Source: Bacteroidales bacterium
GTDB lineage: Bacteria; Bacteroidota; Bacteroidia; Bacteroidales; Bacteroidaceae
Reading direction: 5' to 3'
Assembly: GCA_004557285.1 (NCBI GenBank)
Contig: SFEK01000123.1
Span: 1 to 6,389 of the forward strand
Length of the DNA stretch: 6,389 nt
Numbering within the stretch: position 1 is the stretch's first letter; every line of letters starts with the position of its first letter. Positions 1-5,692 of the stretch are shown one piece after another. A model generated the notes under the pieces. That model saw only the letters and a list, made by a program, of their open reading frames with translations, did not search any database and had not been told where the DNA came from. The position numbers and the translations under genes are program-made.

Positions 1-42
1 ACGATACGCGGCCAGAAGGAATTTAAGAAGCCGAGGAAATAA
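1..42 (+). CDS. C-terminal tail of an unidentified gene (partial)
   Basis: Frame 1 is open from the window edge and ends in TAA at 40-42, giving 13 residues (TIRGQKEFKKPRK) with a basic, lysine-rich tail. A strong hairpin terminator begins 17 bases after the stop, which supports this frame as the end of a real gene. Frame 3 also closes early and frame 2 stays open, so the choice rests mainly on the terminator position. The visible part is too short to name. In many bacteria thrS lies upstream of infC, but these residues are not recognisably ThrS, so that remains a guess from synteny. Confidence 0.4.
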   Translation, partial: TIRGQKEFKKPRK

Positions 43-59
43 AGCATTTACGTATAATA

Positions 60-85
60 AAAAGCGGCTCCGGCGAGCCGCTTTT
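60..85 (+). terminator. Intrinsic terminator after the upstream gene
   Basis: An 11-bp perfect inverted repeat (60-70 with 75-85) has a CGGC loop. Its outer pairs are AAAA/TTTT, so the hairpin carries its own U-tract on either strand. It lies just downstream of the stop at 42 and about 105 bases before the infC promoter, so it separates the two transcription units. It could also work on the minus strand, but no minus-strand gene points at it. Confidence 0.8.
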
Positions 86-191
86 AGTAATGAGCAGGTT
101 TGGTCTATTCACAGAAATAACTCCCCTTACATGAAGCTGACCTGACTGAGCGCAAATACAATAAAACAAATGGCATTTGGCCAAAAAAGAG

Positions 192-220
192 TTGACAACG
201 CGGGGAAAAGGCTATATAAT
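192..220 (+). promoter_or_regulatory. Consensus sigma-A/sigma-70 promoter of infC-rpmI-rplT
   Basis: The -35 box TTGACA (192-197) and the -10 box TATAAT (215-220) both match the consensus in all six positions and are separated by the ideal 17 bases. Transcription would start near 226-228, giving a leader of about 140 bases before infC. Such a perfect sigma-70-type promoter fits Bacillota. Bacteroidota usually use a TAnnTTTG -7 element, which is absent here. The region just upstream is A-rich, as expected for a strongly expressed translation operon. Confidence 0.85.
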
Positions 221-321
221 AGCCAAGGTCAAAGCAGAAGCCCCGCTTCTCACCCGCCGGCAAGTGCGCCAGGCGCGGTAAGTAAACAATGAGTATTGCG
301 ATTTATCGTGAGTATATCATA

Positions 322-350
322 GGTGGGTGCTTTGCATCCACTATTTTTTT
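322..350 (+). terminator. Attenuator terminator inside the infC leader
   Basis: An 8-bp stem (323-330 with 334-341, one G-U pair) with a TTT loop is followed by TA and seven T residues (344-350). This is a standard intrinsic terminator, placed between the promoter and the infC ribosome binding site, so it must be conditional. The Shine-Dalgarno begins only three bases after the T-run. A terminated transcript would be about 120 bases and carry no gene. Confidence 0.75.
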
Positions 351-352
351 AC

Positions 353-359
353 GGAGGTG
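353..359 (+). promoter_or_regulatory. infC ribosome binding site that fixes an AUA start
   Basis: GGAGGTG is a near-perfect Shine-Dalgarno. Seven bases separate it from the ATA at 367-369. The in-frame ATG at 289 has no comparable purine-rich site upstream. The ribosome binding site therefore selects ATA as the infC start. Confidence 0.75.
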
Positions 360-366
360 TACCAAC

Positions 367-882
367 ATAGCCAGTCAAGAGCTCTTGATAAACGAGGAAA
401 TTCGGGACGCAGAAGTCCGCCTCATCGACGAAAACGGCAACCAGCAGGGCATCGTAACCATAGATGTCGCGCTGAGGATGGCCGAGGCTGCCGACCTTGA
501 TCTTGTCAAGATCGCACCCACAGCGGTTCCGCCGGTGTGCAAAATTATGGACTACGGCAAATACCGCTTCGAACAGACCAAAAGGGAAAAGGAAAACCGC
601 AAGAACCAGAAGGTCATCGAGCTGAAGGAGATTCGCCTTTCGGCGACGATCGATCAGCACGATATGGAAGTGAAGGCGAAGGCCTGCCAGAAGTTCCTCG
701 GCAACGGAGACAAGGTAAAGGTCACTATTCGCTTCAAGGGCCGCCAGATAAAGCATGGCGACATTGGAATGGACGTGATGGACGCTTTCTATGAAATGGT
801 GAAGAACGCGGCATCTGTTGACAAGCCCGCCAAACAGGAAGGGCGCAACATGATAATGATACTGGTGCCAAAGGCAAACTAA
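367..882 (+). CDS. infC: Translation initiation factor IF-3
   Basis: IF3 binds the 30S subunit, keeps it apart from 50S and checks start-codon/initiator-tRNA pairing. From the proposed ATA start the protein has 171 residues, normal for the family. It begins with the conserved N-terminal segment (LLINEEIRDAEVRL), followed by PPVCKIMDYGKY at about 55-66. Next come a basic linker helix (about 71-82), KEIRL at 87-91 and the C-domain core VKVTIRFKGR at about 117-126. The wording of these motifs is of Clostridia type. An ATG at 289 is in frame but would add 26 residues without IF3 character, encoded across the leader terminator, and it lacks a ribosome binding site. Rare starts are common for infC (AUU in E. 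coli and Bacillus) because IF3 discriminates against them and so limits its own synthesis. Here AUA is seen in the sequence and autoregulation is inferred. rpmI follows after 27 bases. Confidence 0.95.
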   Translation: MASQELLINEEIRDAEVRLIDENGNQQGIVTIDVALRMAEAADLDLVKIAPTAVPPVCKIMDYGKYRFEQTKREKENRKNQKVIELKEIRLSATIDQHDMEVKAKACQKFLGNGDKVKVTIRFKGRQIKHGDIGMDVMDAFYEMVKNAASVDKPAKQEGRNMIMILVPKAN

Positions 883-893
883 ACAATTTATCC

Positions 894-900
894 AAGGAGG
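894..900 (+). promoter_or_regulatory. Ribosome binding site of rpmI
   Basis: AAGGAGG is a full anti-16S match nine bases before the ATG at 910. Such strong sites are typical of Bacillota and contrast with the minus-strand sus-type genes in this window, which have none. Confidence 0.8.
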
Positions 901-909
901 AAATACCCC

Positions 910-1107
910 ATGCCAAAGATCAAAACCCACAGGGGTGCAGCTAAAAGGTTCAACCTTACCAAGGGCGGCAAGGTCAAGCGGGCTAAGGCTTACAAGAGCC
1001 ATATCCTGACCAAGAAGAGCACCAAGAGACTTCGCGGACTGCGCCAGACTGGTTACATCGCCGAGTGCGAGGCCAAGAAGGTGCGCGAACTCATCCCGTA
1101 TAAGTAA
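910..1107 (+). CDS. rpmI: 50S ribosomal protein L35 (bL35)
   Basis: A 65-residue, strongly basic protein of the normal L35 length. It begins with the family signature MPKIKTHRGAAKRF (1-14). The second conserved block, SHILTKKSTKRLRGLR, starts at residue 30. L35 is a small structural protein of the large ribosomal subunit. The HRGAAKRF form is the Bacillota type; Bacteroidota L35 usually has a different N-terminal segment. It sits between infC and rplT in the classic order and is presumably co-transcribed with both under the leader attenuator. Its stop codon TAA overlaps the start of the rplT Shine-Dalgarno. Confidence 0.97.
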   Translation: MPKIKTHRGAAKRFNLTKGGKVKRAKAYKSHILTKKSTKRLRGLRQTGYIAECEAKKVRELIPYK

Positions 1108-1112
1108 GGAGG
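1105..1112 (+). promoter_or_regulatory. Ribosome binding site of rplT, overlapping the rpmI stop
   Basis: TAAGGAGG combines the rpmI stop codon (1105-1107) with a full Shine-Dalgarno, ten bases before the rplT ATG at 1123. The overlap suggests coupled translation of L35 and L20, which would help keep the two proteins balanced. Confidence 0.75.
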
Positions 1113-1122
1113 AACAAACAAT

Positions 1123-1479
1123 ATGGCAAGGATCAAAAGGGCTGTAAACGCCGTTAAGAAACGCCGCAAGGTGTTCAAGCTTTCCAAGGGCTACTTCGGA
1201 GCCAAGTCCAAGCAGTATCGCGCCGCTTCTCAGCAGGTTATGCGCTCCATGGCGTATGCCTACGTTGGACGCAAGAACAAGAAGCGCGAATACCGCAAGC
1301 TGTGGATCGCCCGTATCAACGCGGCTGCGCGTATGTGCGGCACCAATTACAGCCGTCTTATCAACGGCCTTAAGCTGGCCGGTGTGGACGTGAACCGCAA
1401 GGTTCTGGCTGAACTCGCCGTAAGCGATATGGCTGCCTTCAAGCAGCTGGTAGACGTTGCCAACAACGCCAAAGCCTAA
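1123..1479 (+). CDS. rplT: 50S ribosomal protein L20 (bL20)
   Basis: L20 binds 23S rRNA early in 50S assembly. In several bacteria it also represses its own operon by binding the mRNA leader. The 118-residue length is typical. The N-terminal half is a long basic extension (MARIKRAVNAVKKRRKVFKL...), followed by the globular domain with LWIARINAAAR at 60-70, the best family signature. The AASQQVMRSMAYAYVGRKNKK stretch and C-terminus are of Clostridia type. It is the last gene of the operon: a terminator follows 20 bases after the stop. As the likely ligand of the leader at 227-366, it would close a feedback loop; this is inferred from the B. subtilis operon. Confidence 0.97.
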   Translation: MARIKRAVNAVKKRRKVFKLSKGYFGAKSKQYRAASQQVMRSMAYAYVGRKNKKREYRKLWIARINAAARMCGTNYSRLINGLKLAGVDVNRKVLAELAVSDMAAFKQLVDVANNAKA

Positions 1480-1498
1480 GCTTAAAACAGCAAAATAT

Positions 1499-1529
1499 AA
1501 GCACTCTTGATTGTTCAAGGGTGCTTTTT
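1499..1529 (+). terminator. Intrinsic terminator of the infC-rpmI-rplT operon
   Basis: A 12-bp stem (1499-1510 with 1515-1526, one G-U pair) with a TTGT loop is followed by more T residues to 1529. It lies 20 bases after the rplT stop, at the correct distance for the operon end. Confidence 0.9.
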
Positions 1530-1540
1530 CGTTTGGGCAA

Positions 1541-1568
1541 AATAAAACGAGGGCGGAAAGCCGCCCTC
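1541..1568 (-). terminator. Intrinsic terminator of the minus-strand HPF gene
   Basis: A perfect 8-bp GC-rich stem (1549-1556 with 1561-1568, loop AAAG) is followed, on the minus strand, by a T-rich tail (GTTTTATTTT, 1549-1540). It lies 20 bases past the minus-strand stop at 1588. On the plus strand no T-run follows, so it works for leftward transcription. It faces the rplT terminator across about 10 bases, a normal layout between convergent genes. Confidence 0.85.
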
Positions 1569-1587
1569 AATATAGGTTAACGGATAA

Positions 1588-1842
1588 TCAGCATTCGGGT
1601 TCGATAAGGCCGTAGTTGCCGTCCTTACGCTTATAGATAACGTTTATCTGATTCGTGTCGCCATTGGTGAACATATAGAACGAATGGCCCAGCATTTCAA
1701 GCTGAAGCATGGCTTCGTCCACGGTCATGGGCTTAATGTCGAACCGCTTGACCTTTACCACCTTGGCCGCTTCTTCATCAAGATCGTCCTGCGTGAACGC
1801 ATCCGCATATACCGGCTCCGGCGCACGGAACGCGCCCGCCCT
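1588..1842 (-). other. hpf: C-terminal part of a long-form ribosome hibernation promoting factor
   Basis: These codons (residues 627-710 of the hybrid ORF) match the end of Bacillota long-form HPF (YvyD/RaiA family). The linker segment LRAGAF is followed by an acidic spacer, then VKRFDIKPMTVDEAMLQLEMLGHSFYMFTN and the ending IYKRKDGNYGLIE, which are hallmark positions of the domain. In long HPF this domain dimerises to hold two 70S ribosomes together as a 100S particle during starvation. The N-terminal ribosome-binding domain is absent; upstream the frame becomes SusA. Its terminator (1541-1568) and its convergent position beside the ribosomal-protein operon belong to the Clostridia-like half. 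I read it as the 3' end of a normal hpf gene cut by the junction. Confidence 0.85.
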
Positions 1843-3720
1843 AAGGCTCTTTTCAAGTTTAACGGTGCGGCCTGTAATGACATCCTTGGCAGCTGTAGTA
1901 TTGCCAATAACCTCGGCATAGCGGCCGAGTTGCATCTCTACCTGCTTATGGTTGCCGTTAAGAATTGTCATAACGGTTTTGCCTTGATATTGGCGGGCGA
2001 TGACGTAAATGCCCTTAAAGGGAATGAACTGCGTCTGCTTTCCCTTGATGATGACATCGTTGCCCTGACGCCAGTGGAGCAGTCGGCTGAGCCAGTCGAA
2101 CATTGCATTCTCTGCCTTTGAGCGTCCCTCGCGGGTAAAGCAGTTTTTAGTGTCGCCAGGGAAACCGCCGGGGAAGTCTTTGCGCACGTTACCATCAGTT
2201 ACTTCCTTTGTGCCGTTCATAAGAATCTCGGTACCGTAGTAGAGTTGCGGTGTGCGATTGACGGTGAGCAACAGTGCGAGGGCTTGCTTAAGAGCTACGG
2301 TGTCCTTGCCGTTGCCGAGGAATCGGTCGGTATCGTGGTTTTCAATGAATGCCATCACATTTGACGGGTTGGCATAGAGGTAGTCGTACACAAAACTATT
2401 GTATATGCGATTGAAACCCTTCCACCAGTCATCGGTCTCCTCGTTCTTTGCCTGATTTATCTTGTCGTAGAAGCTGAAGTCCATGACGGTAGGCAGATAG
2501 CTGTTGCGGTCGGTGAGACGGGAGTCTTTCTGCCATGCGGCTGTGTATGCAGGCTCAGTAACCCATGTCTCTCCTACTGTGTTGAAGTTTGGATATTCCT
2601 CGGAGAGGACCTTCATCCAGAGTGCCATAGCGTCTCGGTCGGCATAGGGATAGGTATCCATACGAATGCCGTCGATGCCCACGGTCTCTATCCACCATAT
2701 ACTATTCTGGATGAGATATTTTATTACATGAGGATTCTTCTGGTTAAGATCCGGCATTGAAGGCACAAACCAGCCGTCAACAGTTTCATGCATGTCAATC
2801 TTAGAAGCGTATGGATCCATCACAGGAGTGAGTTTGTAGCTGGTCTGCAGATACTTGTCGTTCACCTTGGCGGCTCCGTCCATGGTGTTCATCTCCACGG
2901 TTTTGGCCTGATTCTCGGGAGACAGCCATTCTGGGGTGTTGAGCCAGTCTTTGGAAGGCATGTCGAGAGTCCAGGGATGTTCGAATCCACTATGGTTGAA
3001 AATCATGTCCATCACAATCTTCAAGCCCTTAGCATGAGCCTCGTCGCACAGAAGGCGATACTCCTCATTACTTCCGAAACGCGGGTCAACACGGTAGTAG
3101 TTGGTGGTGGCATAACCATGATAAGTGCTCTGTGTTCCATGGTCAGGCGAGTCATTCTCAAGCACAGGCGTAAACCACAGGGCGGTAACACCGAGCTCCT
3201 TGAAGTAGTCGAGGTGCTGTCGTATGCCTTCGAGGTCGCCTCCGTGACGCAGGGAAGGCTGGGTGCGGTCGTTGGTATAAGCACGCATTCCCTTTATCTG
3301 GTCGTTATCTGCACGGCCTGAGGCAAAGCGGTCGGGCATGAGCATATATAGTACGTCGGCATTGGAGAATCCCTTGCGGTCCTCACCTTTCATCTCTCGT
3401 GCCTTGAGTGTGTAGTCCACCTTTTTCTTCTGCTTGCCTTGCTGGAAGAGCAGGGTCATAGTGCCTGGTTGGGCATCCTTCACGTTCATATAGACGAGTA
3501 GGTAGTTGGGGGAGTCGAGGCGCACGAGCGAGTCTATCTTAACCCCAGGATAATCGGTTGTTACATCTGCAGTTTTGATGTCTTTGCCATATACCATGAG
3601 CTGGAGGCTTGCGTCCTTCAGTCCCACATACCAGTCTGTTGGTTCTATGCGGTCAATCTTCACTGCTGCGTTCATTGTTAATGTTGAGCCTAATAACAAG
3701 GCGGTAAATATCTTTTTCAT
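1588..3720 (-). CDS. susA: Hybrid ORF: SusA-type GH13 neopullulanase joined to HPF C-terminal domain
   Basis: Residues 1-18 form a signal peptide (MKKIFTALLLGSTLTMNA) without a lipobox, so the enzyme part should be periplasmic. Residues about 20-108 are a cyclomaltodextrinase-type N-domain. The GH13 barrel follows, with DMIFNH (238-243), nucleophile D355 in GIRMD, acid/base E384 in TVGETW and D463 in FIENHD, so the active site looks complete. From about 550 a C-terminal beta-domain runs to about 620 (GRYAEVIGNTTAAKDVITG), as in Bacteroides SusA (about 617 residues). SusA cleaves maltooligosaccharides in the periplasm. After KLEKSLR (621-627) the sequence changes to an HPF linker and C-terminal domain (about 653-710). 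A genuine secreted amylase with a ribosome-binding domain makes no obvious sense, so the join is probably artificial. Only the last few SusA residues appear lost. The start lies 32 bases after the pullulanase gene in an A-rich context without a Shine-Dalgarno. Confidence 0.85.
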   Translation of the reverse strand: MKKIFTALLLGSTLTMNAAVKIDRIEPTDWYVGLKDASLQLMVYGKDIKTADVTTDYPGVKIDSLVRLDSPNYLLVYMNVKDAQPGTMTLLFQQGKQKKKVDYTLKAREMKGEDRKGFSNADVLYMLMPDRFASGRADNDQIKGMRAYTNDRTQPSLRHGGDLEGIRQHLDYFKELGVTALWFTPVLENDSPDHGTQSTYHGYATTNYYRVDPRFGSNEEYRLLCDEAHAKGLKIVMDMIFNHSGFEHPWTLDMPSKDWLNTPEWLSPENQAKTVEMNTMDGAAKVNDKYLQTSYKLTPVMDPYASKIDMHETVDGWFVPSMPDLNQKNPHVIKYLIQNSIWWIETVGIDGIRMDTYPYADRDAMALWMKVLSEEYPNFNTVGETWVTEPAYTAAWQKDSRLTDRNSYLPTVMDFSFYDKINQAKNEETDDWWKGFNRIYNSFVYDYLYANPSNVMAFIENHDTDRFLGNGKDTVALKQALALLLTVNRTPQLYYGTEILMNGTKEVTDGNVRKDFPGGFPGDTKNCFTREGRSKAENAMFDWLSRLLHWRQGNDVIIKGKQTQFIPFKGIYVIARQYQGKTVMTILNGNHKQVEMQLGRYAEVIGNTTAAKDVITGRTVKLEKSLRAGAFRAPEPVYADAFTQDDLDEEAAKVVKVKRFDIKPMTVDEAMLQLEMLGHSFYMFTNGDTNQINVIYKRKDGNYGLIEPEC
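1841..1863. other. Probable chimeric junction between Bacillota and Bacteroidota DNA
   Basis: On the minus strand this interval encodes VKLEKSLR (residues 620-627). Left of it all signals are Clostridia-like: HPF, IF3, L35, L20, Shine-Dalgarno sites and a TTGACA/TATAAT promoter. Right of it all genes are Bacteroidota starch-utilisation genes without Shine-Dalgarno sites. KLEK-LR-GAF is a usual HPF linker motif, and a KLEKSL-like string is plausible near the SusA C-terminus, so about 15-20 bases could be shared by both parents. Such an overlap is the typical place for an assembler to join two genomes. The exact breakpoint cannot be fixed from one sequence. Confidence 0.75.
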
Positions 3721-3752
3721 TGTTTTTTCTTTTTTCTATATTCTCTCGTTCT

Positions 3753-5675
3753 CTATCTGAAAAGTATGAGTGCCTCCTGTGGTGCCACCTTCACCTCATT
3801 GCCCTTATACTCCGTGATACCGGCGAGGTTGATTTGTCCTCCCTCGCATACAGAAGTCCAAGTTCCTTCGGGGATGCTGATTCTTTGGGCGGTCTTGTTG
3901 GAGTTGAGTATTACCACAATGTCGCGCCATGAGTCGCCGTTGGCATTGTCCTTCAAGCGGAAAGCCACCACACAGTCGGGGGCGTTAAGGAATTCCAGTT
4001 TGCGATATACCATATTGGCCTCTGTCATTCGGAAGGCGGGATGGTTGCGGCGAAGTTCGGTAAGACCACGGTAGTAGTCGAATACCTGCGGATACTTTTT
4101 GAGGTTCTCCCAAGGTATTTGGTTGATGTCGTCGGGCGACTTATAGCTGTTGTGCACTCCCTTCTTGTCGCGGAGCATCTCCTCGCCGGCAAGTATGAAT
4201 GGCACACCCTGAGAAGTGAATACTGCTGTCTGTGCGAGAAGGTCGAGACGTATGAGCTCGTCCTGGGTGATACCAGGGATGCTCGCTTTCAGACGGTCAA
4301 CGAGACACATATCGTCGTGGCAGCTCACGTAGGCTATCATCTGTGCCGGTGAGTTGGTCCATGGAGCCTTGCTGTAGTTCACCTTCTTTATATCTACCTG
4401 CGGGTGAGCTATACATCCAGTGATGCCAAACTTTATGCTCTCCTCATTGCCGGGGATGGCGCCAAGGAAGGCTGACTTATGGTCGTCGCTAAACGGACCG
4501 CGGAGAGCATCGCGCATGTCGTCGCAGAATGCTCCAATGCCGTTGAGCTGACGGGTGTTGGCCTTCATGGCAAGTTTGTCAGCAGGATAAGCACAAGCAC
4601 CTGCACTCCATCCCTCGCCATACATATATATCGACGGGTCTATCTCGTCAAGAGCCTTGCGTATCATGTTCATGGTCTCGATGTCGTGGATGCCCATGAG
4701 GTCGAAGCGGAAACCATCAATATGGTATTCCTTTGCCCAGTAGAGCACCGACTCAATCATAAATTGGCGCATGAGGGGCTTTTCGCTGGCAGTCTCGTTG
4801 CCACAACCTGATCCGTCGGATACCTTTCCGTCGGCGGTGGTGCGGTAGTAATAGCCGGGATAGGTGAGGTTGAAGTTGCTGTTGTCAACATCGAAGGTGT
4901 GATTATACACCACGTCGAGGATAACGCGTATGCCTGCCTTGTGAAGTGCCTGAACCATCTGCTTGAATTCCTTAATGCGTGCTATTGGGCATTCGGCATT
5001 GGTGGAGTAAGAGCCTTCGGGCACGTTATAGTTCAGAGGGTCGTAACCCCAGTTGTATTGAGGCACGTCAGGCTTAGACTCATCCACCGAGGCATAGTCG
5101 TATGACGGCAGAATATGGATGGCATTAACGCCTAGGTTCTTCAAGTGATATACCGCCTTTGGCTCTGTCAGTGCCAAGAACTTGCCCTTGTAGGTGAGTC
5201 CTGAGTTAGGCGACACAGAGAAGTCGCGGTGATGCATCTCGTAGATGACGAGGTCGGTAGGTTGCTTGGTCAGTGGACGCTTGTCGCAGCACCAGCCTTC
5301 GGGGTTGGTGTCGGCCATATCGATGATGGCGGCTCGTCTGCCATTTACTCCCACTGCCTTGGCAAAGACACCTGGAGTCTCGTTCATCTTCTGCTTCTTG
5401 GTTTCTACTTGGAATGTGTAGAACATTCCCCTGAGGTCTCCTTTGATGTCGGCAGTCCAGAGGTCGTTGCCTGTCCGTTTCATCTTCACGGTCTTGACCA
5501 CTTCGCCTCCTACACCTTCTTTATATATATTAACCTTCACGCTCTTCGCCTTCGATGGGGCATTGAGCTTGAACGAAGAGACATCCTTGGTATAGGTCAG
5601 TTCGTTGAATGTTTGCTGGGCATGCATGTTGATTGAGCAGCCAGCCAATAATGCTGCTATCAGGTATTTCCTCAT
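3753..5675 (-). CDS. pulA: Secreted type I pullulanase (GH13)
   Basis: A debranching enzyme that hydrolyses alpha-1,6 bonds in pullulan and branched starch fragments. The signature YNWGYDP at 207-213 identifies type I pullulanase. The other GH13 motifs are complete: DVVYNH (254-259), nucleophile D325 in GFRFD, acid/base E354 in YGEGW, and H453-D454 in VSCHDD. Residues about 22-95 form a CBM48-like beta domain, the barrel spans about 138-545, and a C-terminal beta domain ends in EALILFR. The 640-residue length is normal. The N-terminus is secretory but ambiguous: LAGC at 10-13 fits a lipobox, whereas NMHA/QQ at 19/20 fits a signal peptidase I site. The enzyme may therefore be a lipoprotein or soluble in the periplasm. 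It lies 17 bases after the GH97 gene and 32 before susA, in one probable operon. No Shine-Dalgarno is present. Confidence 0.93.
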   Translation of the reverse strand: MRKYLIAALLAGCSINMHAQQTFNELTYTKDVSSFKLNAPSKAKSVKVNIYKEGVGGEVVKTVKMKRTGNDLWTADIKGDLRGMFYTFQVETKKQKMNETPGVFAKAVGVNGRRAAIIDMADTNPEGWCCDKRPLTKQPTDLVIYEMHHRDFSVSPNSGLTYKGKFLALTEPKAVYHLKNLGVNAIHILPSYDYASVDESKPDVPQYNWGYDPLNYNVPEGSYSTNAECPIARIKEFKQMVQALHKAGIRVILDVVYNHTFDVDNSNFNLTYPGYYYRTTADGKVSDGSGCGNETASEKPLMRQFMIESVLYWAKEYHIDGFRFDLMGIHDIETMNMIRKALDEIDPSIYMYGEGWSAGACAYPADKLAMKANTRQLNGIGAFCDDMRDALRGPFSDDHKSAFLGAIPGNEESIKFGITGCIAHPQVDIKKVNYSKAPWTNSPAQMIAYVSCHDDMCLVDRLKASIPGITQDELIRLDLLAQTAVFTSQGVPFILAGEEMLRDKKGVHNSYKSPDDINQIPWENLKKYPQVFDYYRGLTELRRNHPAFRMTEANMVYRKLEFLNAPDCVVAFRLKDNANGDSWRDIVVILNSNKTAQRISIPEGTWTSVCEGGQINLAGITEYKGNEVKVAPQEALILFR

Positions 5676-5692
5676 AAAACAAGTTTTAATTA

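Larger units (their letters stand above)
227..366 (+). promoter_or_regulatory. infC operon leader, probable L20-type transcription attenuator
   Basis: This is the untranslated leader between the predicted start site and infC. Seen in the sequence: a small hairpin (236-241 with 245-250); a local pairing of 252-258 with 272-279 that leaves one bulged C at 276; and an intrinsic terminator (323-341 plus a T-run). The segment CACCCGCC (251-258) can instead pair over 8 bp, with one G-U pair, with GGTGGGTG (322-329), the 5' arm of the terminator. The leader can therefore fold in two exclusive ways, terminated or read-through. In Bacillus subtilis, L20 binds the infC leader and causes premature termination when it is in excess. 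The same logic is inferred here because the operon ends in rplT. The L20 binding site itself is not shown. Confidence 0.7.

Noticed and set aside
94..138. A 14-codon ORF (MSRFGLFTEITPLT) between the upstream terminator and the promoter
   Set aside because: It lacks a ribosome binding site and lies upstream of the predicted transcription start. Its length is within chance.
176..185. Perfect 10-bp palindrome TTTGGCCAAA just upstream of the infC promoter
   Set aside because: It could be an operator, but it is short, single and not matched by a known regulator nearby, so it is not listed as a feature.
289..366. In-frame ATG at 289 as the infC start, or as a leader peptide
   Set aside because: It has no Shine-Dalgarno, encodes non-IF3 residues across the leader terminator, and runs into infC without a stop, so it is not a separate leader peptide.
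349..1518. A 389-codon minus-strand open frame opposite infC-rpmI-rplT
   Set aside because: It is the antisense shadow of three certain genes. The protein has no recognisable domain, and the frame has no ribosome binding site or promoter.
1588..3720. A novel starch-sensing enzyme that silences ribosomes
   Set aside because: The signal peptide would export the protein away from ribosomes, and the two halves carry marks of different phyla. A chimeric join explains the data better.
1684..5636. Several plus-strand open frames of 60-177 codons opposite the amylase and pullulanase genes
   Set aside because: They are antisense shadows of well-supported GH13 genes, with no recognisable protein features.
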